The notes below the pieces were generated by a model, which was given only the letters and a program-made list of their open reading frames with translations, did not search any database and had not been told where the DNA came from. Position numbers and translations under genes: made by a program. From positions 1 through 5,378 of the forward strand of contig DUQY01000215.1 of NCBI GenBank assembly GCA_012837565.1: a stretch of DNA of 5,378 nt, given 5' to 3'. Numbering within the stretch: position 1 is the stretch's first letter; each line of letters opens with the position of its first letter. This DNA is from Bacteroidales bacterium. GTDB taxonomy: Bacteria > Bacteroidota > Bacteroidia > Bacteroidales > P3. Positions 1 through 5,378 of this stretch are shown here, piece after piece.

Positions 1-27
1 GGTTATATAATTGTTATTGTTAAGCAT
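1..27 (-). CDS. Possible 5' end of a further leftward gene (partial, unidentified)
   Basis: An ATG at 25-27 opens a frame of nine codons (MLNNNNYIT) that runs off the left edge. It is proposed only because a well-formed promoter (57-87) lies just upstream, with 29 bases between the -7 element and this ATG, a normal leader length. Nine codons are too few to show coding character or identity, and the true start of the next gene could lie beyond the edge. There is no Shine-Dalgarno sequence; the bases before the ATG are A/T-rich. Confidence 0.2.
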
Positions 28-56
28 TTCGTATAGAATATAATTGTTTAACGCTG

Positions 57-87
57 CAAATGTATATAATTATTTATAGATTACAAA
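57..87 (-). promoter_or_regulatory. Bacteroidota-type promoter, reading left out of the window
   Basis: Read on the minus strand, TTTG (84-87) is followed after exactly 19 bases by TACATTTG (57-64). This matches the Bacteroidota housekeeping consensus of TTTG/TTG at -33, a spacer of about 17-23, and TAnnTTTG at -7. Transcription would start near position 50-54 and run to the left edge. It lies downstream of the dehydrogenase stop codon, so it probably serves the next gene. The region is very AT-rich, which raises the chance of random matches, but both boxes and the spacing fit. Confidence 0.5.
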
Positions 88-201
88 ATAAAAAAGGAAA
101 TTATTTTTAATTATATTCTGAAATCTGATTTCTTTGTTCTGATTTAAGTTTGTAGCTTTAAAGAATCTTTGTTTAGGTGTCGAATAGTTAGGGTCAGGAG
201 G

Positions 202-3189
202 TTATTCTTCCGATTTTAATTGTCTTGCTTCCCAAAGTATTTGAATTGGATGAAGTGCATTTATATCTATGGAATGTTTGATATGATCTCTGCAACTTGT
301 TCCTGGTGCTGATATAATTGTATCGGTTTCTGCCTTTAATATGGTTGGGAATAGTATTTGATTACCAATCTTTTGGGATATCTCATAATGCTTTTCCTCA
401 TAACCAAAGCTACCTGCCATACCACAACATCCACTTTGTATAACCTCAACTTCATAGTTTTCAGGTAAAGACAAGACTTTTTCCATTGCACTTGTACCAA
501 TTAATGCCTTTTGTTGGCAGTGTCCATGAAGGAGTATCTTTCTTCTTTGGCTGGTGAAATCCTCCTTAACTATATTACCTTTGTCGATTTCGCTTGCTAA
601 AAATTCATCTATTAGGAATGCATTTTCGATAATATCCTTAGAAATAGATTTGTTTTTACTAACTATTAATGAGGGGTATTCGTCCCTAAAGCTTAGAATT
701 GTGGAGGGTTCTATTCCAATTAAAGGTGTTTCTGAATTAATTAAACCCTCTAATTTGCTAATATTCCTATTAGCTATTGTCTTTGCCCTCTTAACCATAC
801 CTTTTGAAATAGCAATCCTTCCACTTTCTCTTATAGGAGTAAGCTTTACTGTATAACCCAATGATTTTAGAAGTCTTAGGGCAGACAATCCGATATCAGA
901 GTCTTGATAATTTGTAAACTCATCACTAAAGAAATACACTATTCCCTTATTTCCTATATCGTTATTCGATATATTATTCTCCTCTTTAAATAGTTCTCTA
1001 AATGTTTTTTCATTTAATGTTGGTAGGTTTCTCTTAGGAGAGAACTTCAAAACATTCTTAATGATAGCTGATGTTGCCTTATTAGTAATTGTCCAATTAT
1101 ATAATTTAGGGAAAAGTGAGCCAACTTTTTGGAATGTTGTCAAGTAATTAATTAACAATATCCTAAGTGGAACTCCATTTGCATTATAATAATGTTGTAA
1201 AAACTCCGATTTCAGCTTAGCAATATCCACATTTGAAGGACATTCATTCTTACATCCCTTACAAGAAAGGCAGTTATCTAATATCCAGTATAGCAAATCA
1301 TTATCGAAAGGATTGCCTTTGGTAGGGTTTGTGAAGAACTCTCTAAGTGCATTTGCTCGTGCCCGAGGGGTATATCTTTCATCCTGAGTTGCTCTATAAG
1401 AAGGACACATGGTATTAAGAAACTCCACTGACTTTCTGCAATCAGAACTTCCATTGCACTGCTCAACTGCGGACAGTAAGCCCTGCTCTTGTTCAAAGCT
1501 ATAGTAGGTCTTAATCTCATTTAACTTAGAGGGGTTGTATTTACCCTTAAGTTTCTTACCTAATTCACTTGAATACCTTAGTGAAGTATTCATAGGTGGC
1601 GTGTCGATTATCTTACCTTTATTGAATATATTATTCTTATCGAATAGTATTTTCAAGTCTTTCATCATAGAATAGACCTCTTGGGAATACATTATCGGAA
1701 TATATTCACCCCTTAACCTACCATCTCCATGTTCTCCGCTTAAACTTCCACGGTATTTCTTCACTAAAAAAGCAACTTCCCTGCTAATTTTATGAAAAAT
1801 ATCAACATCTTCTTGCTTCTTTAGGTCAAGAATTGGTCTTAAGTGTAGCTCTCCTGTTGCTATATGTGCATGATAAACACAGGATAGATTGTATTTTTTT
1901 AGTATAACTTGAAAATCTTTTATATAAGCTGCCATATTCTTAGGCGAAACTGCTGTATCCTCAATAACAGAAACAGGTTTTGCAGAGCCAGGAACATTAG
2001 ATAATAGTCCAAGACCTGCTTTTCTCAACTCCCAAACCTTCTTAATATCTTTGTTTCTAATAATAGGGTAGGTGTATCCTTTGTTTTCTTGCTTTAAATT
2101 AGCTATTATTGTCCCCAACTTCTTATCCAATTCCTCCTCTGTTTCCTCAGCTAATTCAATAATAAGTACTGCTTTTGGCGTCCCTTCTATAAAGAACATA
2201 TTCTTCTTTTGTGCAATATTTCGTGCTGCTGCTTGCAAAACATTATCATCCATTAGCTCAATTGCAACTGGTTTATGCTCTAATGCAATAAGATTTCCTG
2301 CGAAACTATCTTCAAGACTTGAGAAATGAGCACAAATTAATGCTTTATAAGTAGGAGGTAGAGGCATTAAGTTGAGTTTAAATTCAAAAGCAAGTCCTAA
2401 AGTCCCTTCTGAGCCTGCAAAGACCTTAGAAAGATTGAATAACTTATTGCTTTGATACGAAAATACCTTATTATCAAATAGTTCATCTAAGGCATATCCA
2501 TTGTTTCTCCTACTAATATCCTTTTCAGGGAAGGCATCCGTGATTTTATCCTGTGTCTCTTTATCTGAATATTTTTGCTTTATAGTTTTATATATTAAAC
2601 CCTCAAGACTATTTTCTAATGTCTTTACTTCAAACCCCTCTTTATCAAGTCCTTTAAGTAAGACTTCTTCATTATTTGCTAAGAAAAGCTTTGTTTCAAG
2701 CAAGTGTTCACGAGTCGAACCATAGACAAGTGAATGCGAACCACAGCTATTATTTCCAACCATTCCCCCAATTGTACACCTGTTGGATGTTGAGGTTTCA
2801 GGTGCAAAGAAGAGATTATGAACCCGTAAGCTATTGTTTAACTCATCAAGTACAGCACCTGGCTCAACCCTTACCCATCTTTCTTCAATATTTACTTCCA
2901 AAATACGATTAAAATACCTCGAAAAGTCAATAACCAAACCATCCCCTACAACCTGACCAGCAAGAGAAGTGCCTGCCCCTCTTGGTATTAGTGTAATATT
3001 TGTAGCCTTTGCAAATTCAATAAGCTTCTTAAGATCATTCTTTGTCTTAGGATGGGCAACTCCAAACGGTATTTCTCTATACGCAGATGCATCAGTTGCA
3101 TACACAACCTTTGAAAGTTCATCGAAGAATAAAGCTCCTTCAAAACCATCCTTTAGGTTTTTAATTTCCTTTTTTAGCTTTCTTTGCAT
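202..3189 (-). CDS. FAD-linked oxidase / Fe-S / CCG-domain dehydrogenase (D-2-hydroxy acid dehydrogenase type)
   Basis: A 995-residue flavin and iron-sulfur dehydrogenase of the GlcD/Dld/YdiJ type, which oxidises a D-2-hydroxy acid such as D-lactate, D-2-hydroxyglutarate or glycolate. The substrate cannot be told from sequence. Domains in order: FAD-binding domain of the PCMH/VAO fold, residues ~38-270, with RGAGTSLAGQ at 70-79 and a Gly/Asn-rich flavin loop at 140-150; FAD-oxidase C-terminal domain, ~280-530, with metal and substrate histidines H440, H442 and H449 and the SGEHGDG motif at 484-490; Fe-S region, ~575-660, with C578, C584 and C595 followed by a full CxxCxxCxxxCP set at C640, C643, C646 and C650; and a C-terminal HdrB/GlpC-like CCG region with C891, CCG at 921-923 and C966. 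Length is normal for the fused family and no signal peptide is seen, so it is probably cytoplasmic or peripheral to the membrane, feeding quinone or a carrier. The ATG at 3187-3189 is the first in a frame open from 3241. It lies inside the upstream nuclease gene, giving a 29-base overlap and likely co-transcription. No Shine-Dalgarno is present and no clear terminator follows. Confidence 0.95.
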   Translation of the reverse strand: MQRKLKKEIKNLKDGFEGALFFDELSKVVYATDASAYREIPFGVAHPKTKNDLKKLIEFAKATNITLIPRGAGTSLAGQVVGDGLVIDFSRYFNRILEVNIEERWVRVEPGAVLDELNNSLRVHNLFFAPETSTSNRCTIGGMVGNNSCGSHSLVYGSTREHLLETKLFLANNEEVLLKGLDKEGFEVKTLENSLEGLIYKTIKQKYSDKETQDKITDAFPEKDISRRNNGYALDELFDNKVFSYQSNKLFNLSKVFAGSEGTLGLAFEFKLNLMPLPPTYKALICAHFSSLEDSFAGNLIALEHKPVAIELMDDNVLQAAARNIAQKKNMFFIEGTPKAVLIIELAEETEEELDKKLGTIIANLKQENKGYTYPIIRNKDIKKVWELRKAGLGLLSNVPGSAKPVSVIEDTAVSPKNMAAYIKDFQVILKKYNLSCVYHAHIATGELHLRPILDLKKQEDVDIFHKISREVAFLVKKYRGSLSGEHGDGRLRGEYIPIMYSQEVYSMMKDLKILFDKNNIFNKGKIIDTPPMNTSLRYSSELGKKLKGKYNPSKLNEIKTYYSFEQEQGLLSAVEQCNGSSDCRKSVEFLNTMCPSYRATQDERYTPRARANALREFFTNPTKGNPFDNDLLYWILDNCLSCKGCKNECPSNVDIAKLKSEFLQHYYNANGVPLRILLINYLTTFQKVGSLFPKLYNWTITNKATSAIIKNVLKFSPKRNLPTLNEKTFRELFKEENNISNNDIGNKGIVYFFSDEFTNYQDSDIGLSALRLLKSLGYTVKLTPIRESGRIAISKGMVKRAKTIANRNISKLEGLINSETPLIGIEPSTILSFRDEYPSLIVSKNKSISKDIIENAFLIDEFLASEIDKGNIVKEDFTSQRRKILLHGHCQQKALIGTSAMEKVLSLPENYEVEVIQSGCCGMAGSFGYEEKHYEISQKIGNQILFPTILKAETDTIISAPGTSCRDHIKHSIDINALHPIQILWEARQLKSEE

Positions 3190-4039
3190 TAGTTTTTGGC
3201 TTATTTGTTTTAATTGTCTCAGTTTTTTTAATAGAATTCTTTAATCCCCAGTCCCAAGACTTAGTTTCAAGTTCTTGGACAGCACAATTATCATTGAATT
3301 TAGGAAAGAAATCAAGTCCAGTCCTTCGTTCTATCTCTCTAATACTTACACTGTAATATATTAAATCCTCACTAAGTTTCTCATTTCTCATAATAAAGCC
3401 AATTGCCTTAAAGTCTGGATATGAAATATCAATAATAATCTTATAAAAACTATATGGAATTGAAACATTATTCTTTCCTATTTTCCCAATAATTGAATCA
3501 AGAATAGGACCCGCAATCACTATAATACTATCGTTTTCTTTAGCCCAATACCTCACTTTTTCCTCCAATTGCTTCCATTTACCAGCATTAAAGGAGTGGA
3601 CTTGTGGCGATATATTACTCATAAGGAAGGTAATATCTTGAGCATCTTGAGAAAAACTCATATCAGCACTTGGACATATATGACCACGATCATATCCGGA
3701 TTTGGTATAGTCAGAGGATGTTGCAGAAAGGGTAGAGATTTTCCTATCGATGCGGAAACGATTTGACCTAACAGAGTTATTCTGGTTCACAATTTCCTTA
3801 GTTAAAAGATAAGCAACCCAAAGACTTTGTTTATGCTCATCATAGTATCCAAGTTTATAGTAAGTATGATCAACAAACTCAAGCTTCTTTTTCTTTTTCT
3901 TCCCCTTATTATTTATATAATGATATGTAGGAATAGCATTATCAAGACTTAGAATTCTACCTAATTCCTGAGCAAAAACATTCCCAGAAATTAGAACAAA
4001 ACCCAAAGTTATAAAGAATATAAACTTGCTGCCTTTCAT
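3161..4039 (-). CDS. Exported DNA/RNA non-specific endonuclease (NucA/Serratia nuclease family)
   Basis: A 292-residue sugar-non-specific nuclease of the beta-beta-alpha-metal (Endonuclease_NS) family, which cuts DNA and RNA with a divalent metal. The signature DRGH is at 117-120, with H120 the expected general base. The conserved SNISPQ is at 141-146. In the following N-x3-W-x3-E segment, N151 and E159 correspond to Serratia nuclease N119 (metal ligand) and E127, with identical spacing. Residues 1-24 form a Sec signal peptide: MKGSK, a hydrophobic core at ~6-18, then VFAQ with likely cleavage after A23. The protein is therefore exported to the periplasm or outside; no lipobox cysteine is visible. 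Odd features are six consecutive lysines at 47-52 and a Lys-rich, low-complexity tail at ~270-292. The ATG at 4037-4039 is chosen because it starts the signal peptide and sits just downstream of a promoter. The 3' end overlaps the dehydrogenase gene by 29 bases. The role is inferred to be nutrient scavenging or nucleic acid clearance. Confidence 0.93.
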   Translation of the reverse strand: MKGSKFIFFITLGFVLISGNVFAQELGRILSLDNAIPTYHYINNKGKKKKKKLEFVDHTYYKLGYYDEHKQSLWVAYLLTKEIVNQNNSVRSNRFRIDRKISTLSATSSDYTKSGYDRGHICPSADMSFSQDAQDITFLMSNISPQVHSFNAGKWKQLEEKVRYWAKENDSIIVIAGPILDSIIGKIGKNNVSIPYSFYKIIIDISYPDFKAIGFIMRNEKLSEDLIYYSVSIREIERRTGLDFFPKFNDNCAVQELETKSWDWGLKNSIKKTETIKTNKPKTNAKKAKKGN

Positions 4040-4046
4040 ATAAATG

Positions 4047-4077
4047 CAAATTTACTACATTATTACCTAATGACAAT
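4047..4077 (-). promoter_or_regulatory. Promoter of the nuclease-dehydrogenase unit, near-leaderless
   Basis: On the minus strand ATTG (4074-4077) is followed after 19 bases by TAAATTTG (4047-4054), an exact match to the Bacteroidota -7 consensus TAnnTTTG with a TTG at -33. Only seven bases separate the -7 element from the nuclease ATG (4037-4039). The transcript would therefore begin within a few bases of the start codon and have almost no leader. It lies between the upstream terminator and the nuclease gene, where a promoter is expected. Confidence 0.6.
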
Positions 4078-4134
4078 AAAAACATAGCACAAGAAACCTT
4101 GACAAAGAAATTTATTTCAACTAACAAATAAATT

Positions 4135-4169
4135 AAAAAAGCTCAGTACGATTATCAATTCTGAGCTTT
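4135..4169 (-). terminator. Rho-independent terminator after the 105-residue gene
   Basis: A perfect 9-base-pair inverted repeat (AAAGCTCAG at 4138-4146 and CTGAGCTTT at 4161-4169) encloses a 14-base loop. On the minus strand the stem is followed by a run of six T (4135-4140), three of which also pair in the stem. It begins 17 bases past the stop codon of the 105-residue gene and ends before the nuclease promoter, so it separates the two transcription units. The opposite side has only TTTA, so it should act mainly leftward. Confidence 0.85.
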
Positions 4170-4186
4170 AATACAAGTATAAACTA

Positions 4187-4504
4187 TTATTTCTTCTTCC
4201 AGAACTCTGCTTCTACTGTAGATCTAAATATAATTTCGCTTTCAGTTCTATCGATATTTTCAATACCTAATGAATCTTTATTAGCATTTAAGTATGACGC
4301 TATTTGCTCATTTACTGTTTTAAATGCTTCTTTTCCTTTATAAACGAACAACATTTCAATGTATTCTGACTCATATTCCTCAGAAAACTTAAGAATAAAA
4401 TCATATAAAGAAAACTCATCATTTAGTTTAGAGATTATTTTTTTTGTGTATAATCCACCTAACTTATCATTTACAATTGAATTCATAAGTATCTCGTTGT
4501 GCAT
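4187..4504 (-). CDS. Small hypothetical protein, 105 residues
   Basis: I do not recognise a family. The protein is 105 residues long, rich in acidic residues and lysine, with no cysteine, signal peptide or membrane segment, so it is most likely a small cytoplasmic protein. The sequence suggests helices at ~19-60, including an acidic stretch SEEYESEYIE at 41-50, then a short C-terminal strand region (EIIFRSTVEAEFW, 90-102) and a KKK end. The frame is supported as real by a possible promoter upstream and by a strong terminator 17 bases past the stop. The ATG at 4502-4504 follows an A-rich leader (AAGAAGAA) typical of Bacteroidota starts; a second ATG at residue 7 (4484-4486) is an alternative. 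It lies 122 bases downstream of ispG in the same direction and could also receive read-through from it, but nothing ties it to isoprenoid synthesis. Confidence 0.75.
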   Translation of the reverse strand: MHNEILMNSIVNDKLGGLYTKKIISKLNDEFSLYDFILKFSEEYESEYIEMLFVYKGKEAFKTVNEQIASYLNANKDSLGIENIDRTESEIIFRSTVEAEFWKKK

Positions 4505-4535
4505 TTCTTCTTGTATTTTAGTAGCTTTAGTTCAG

Positions 4536-4571
4536 CAAAAATACAAATTTTAATTTAAAAATAACTACAAA
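4536..4571 (-). promoter_or_regulatory. Possible promoter of the 105-residue gene
   Basis: On the minus strand TATTTTTG (4536-4543) matches the -7 consensus TAnnTTTG and sits 31 bases before the ATG. The best -33 candidate, TTTG at 4568-4571, is 24 bases upstream, slightly longer than the usual 17-23. A second TTTG at 4544-4547 adjoins it. The whole gap 4505-4626 is strongly AT-rich, so chance matches are likely. No hairpin strong enough to end ispG transcription was found in this gap. Confidence 0.3.
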
Positions 4572-4626
4572 GTCTTATATAAAACATCAAAATGATAATA
4601 ATAATTTGAAATAATATTTAAGTAAA

Positions 4627-5378
4627 CTATTTTATAATATCAAGCCTATCCTTCCAATTACCATCTTCTTTTATCATTTCTTTAAGCATTTCTATGGCTA
4701 AATCCTCATCTATATTCGAGTGAACCAAGTCTTTGGAGCGGTAGAGGTTGACTTTATTATCGCCAGAACCAACGTAACCATAATGAGCATCAGCCATTTC
4801 TCCTGGGCCATTAACAATACAACCCATAACACCAATTTTAACTCCCACTAAGTGCGAGCATTCCGCCTTCACTCTTGCCAAAGCCTCCTCAATATTATAC
4901 TTAGTTCTCCCACAAGAAGGGCAGGAAACAAACTCAGCCTTATAGATTCTATCCCCTGAGGCTTGGAGAATATCTTTTGCAATAAGAATTTCATTCTCAG
5001 GCTTCTCTGTTAAAGATACCCTTATAGTATCTCCAATCCCAATTGCAAGCATTCCACCAATCCCAATTGCCGACTTTATCCTACCATCCTGACCATCACC
5101 AGCTTCTGTAACCCCCAAATGAATTGGATAGTTCAAACCCTCTTTATCCAACATCTCACAAAGCATACGAGTTGATGCAACCATTATCTTAACATTGCTT
5201 GATTTTTGCGACAAAACTAGATTATCAAACCCAAGAGAATGACAAATCTTAGCAAACTCATACGCCGAAACAGCCATCGCATAAGGAGTATTTCCATAAC
5301 GAGAAACCACCCTTTCGGAAAGCGAACCATGATTAGTTCCAATCCTAATTGCAGTATTATGCTTCTTACAAATCTCAA
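4627..5378 (-). CDS. ispG: 4-hydroxy-3-methylbut-2-en-1-yl diphosphate synthase, 5' end missing
   Basis: IspG (GcpE) converts 2-C-methyl-D-erythritol 2,4-cyclodiphosphate to HMBPP, the penultimate step of the cytoplasmic MEP isoprenoid pathway, using a [4Fe-4S] cluster and ferredoxin or flavodoxin. The C-terminal 249 codons are visible and the frame stays open to the right edge, where the conserved AIRIGTNHGSLSERV is read, so the GTG at 5308-5310 is an internal valine and not a start. The second half of the TIM barrel has HLGVTEAG (5101-5124) and GIGDTIRVSL (5011-5040). The reductase-like domain holds all cluster ligands: CPSC (cysteines at 4921-4923 and 4912-4914), GCIVNGPGE (cysteine at 4819-4821) and the glutamate at 4798-4800, spaced almost as in E. 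coli C270, C273, C305 and E312. Only about 25 residues join barrel and cluster domain, so the large insert of plant and typical Bacteroidota IspG is absent. The wording CPSCGRT and NGPGEMADA resembles cyanobacterial IspG. An unusual His replaces the usual Asp in MADAHYGYVG. Confidence 0.97.
   Translation of the reverse strand, partial: EICKKHNTAIRIGTNHGSLSERVVSRYGNTPYAMAVSAYEFAKICHSLGFDNLVLSQKSSNVKIMVASTRMLCEMLDKEGLNYPIHLGVTEAGDGQDGRIKSAIGIGGMLAIGIGDTIRVSLTEKPENEILIAKDILQASGDRIYKAEFVSCPSCGRTKYNIEEALARVKAECSHLVGVKIGVMGCIVNGPGEMADAHYGYVGSGDNKVNLYRSKDLVHSNIDEDLAIEMLKEMIKEDGNWKDRLDIIK

Noticed and set aside
88..201. Possible terminator for the dehydrogenase (GAAAT/ATTTC hairpin near 121-133 and T7 run near 94-100 on the minus strand).
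   Set aside because: The stem has five weak pairs and the T run is over 20 bases away, so the two do not form an intrinsic terminator together.
554..856. Plus-strand open frame of about 100 codons opposite the dehydrogenase gene, with several similar ones across 1278-3244.
   Set aside because: They lie entirely or almost entirely within the dehydrogenase gene, whose conserved motifs run through them. They show no family features and are shadows of the coding strand.
3170..3176. A6 run followed by GG on the minus strand in the nuclease-dehydrogenase overlap, which could allow frameshifting and a fused protein.
   Set aside because: Fusing a Sec-exported nuclease to a cytoplasmic flavoprotein makes no biological sense, both genes have complete and normal-length domains in their own frames, and A6 runs are common in this AT-rich sequence.
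3569..3766. Plus-strand open frame of 65 codons opposite the nuclease gene.
   Set aside because: It overlaps the DRGH catalytic region of the nuclease on the other strand and has no promoter or recognisable content.
4359..4553. Plus-strand open frame of 64 codons with a Ser/Ile-rich sequence.
   Set aside because: It is antisense to the 105-residue gene and its promoter region, and its composition is what AT-rich antisense frames give.
4560..4626. Possible terminator after ispG (ATCA/TGAT mini-hairpin followed by T-rich sequence on the minus strand).
   Set aside because: The stem is only four A/T-rich base pairs and there is no clean T run directly after it; it is not distinguishable from background.
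5308..5310. GTG as a start codon for ispG.
   Set aside because: The frame continues upstream to the window edge and encodes the conserved AIRIGTNHGSLSERV segment, so the start is outside the window.

Overview
The window is AT-rich and carries four genes, all read leftward on the minus strand. It looks like a chromosomal fragment from a Bacteroidota-like bacterium (FCB group). Three things suggest this. Intergenic gaps contain minus-strand matches to the Bacteroidota promoter (TTTG or TTG at -33, TAnnTTTG at -7). No start codon has a convincing Shine-Dalgarno sequence. The gene content (a ~1000-residue FAD/Fe-S dehydrogenase and an exported NucA-type nuclease) is familiar from that group. The class cannot be fixed from the sequence. 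The ispG gene is the short, cyanobacterial-like form rather than the long form usual in Bacteroidota, so a divergent lineage or a transferred gene is possible.

Layout in transcription order (right to left): (1) The C-terminal two thirds of ispG (4627-5378), an enzyme of the MEP isoprenoid pathway, cut by the right edge. (2) A 122-base gap with a possible promoter, then an unrecognised 105-residue protein (4187-4504), closed by a clear intrinsic terminator (4135-4169). (3) A good promoter (4047-4077) only a few bases from the start of an exported DNA/RNA non-specific endonuclease (3161-4039). (4) A 995-residue FAD-linked oxidase fused to Fe-S and CCG domains (202-3189), whose start lies 29 bases inside the nuclease gene. 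(5) A 201-base gap with a well-formed minus-strand promoter (57-87), and possibly the first nine codons of another gene running off the left edge.

The nuclease and dehydrogenase probably form one transcription unit, separated from the upstream genes by the terminator. The dehydrogenase most likely oxidises a D-2-hydroxy acid and passes electrons through its Fe-S domains towards the respiratory chain. No functional link between it and the nuclease is evident beyond co-transcription. No mobile element, CRISPR array, tRNA or rRNA was seen. I found no convincing new multi-gene system; the points worth a second look are the short ispG, the near-leaderless nuclease promoter, the overlapping gene pair and the orphan small protein.
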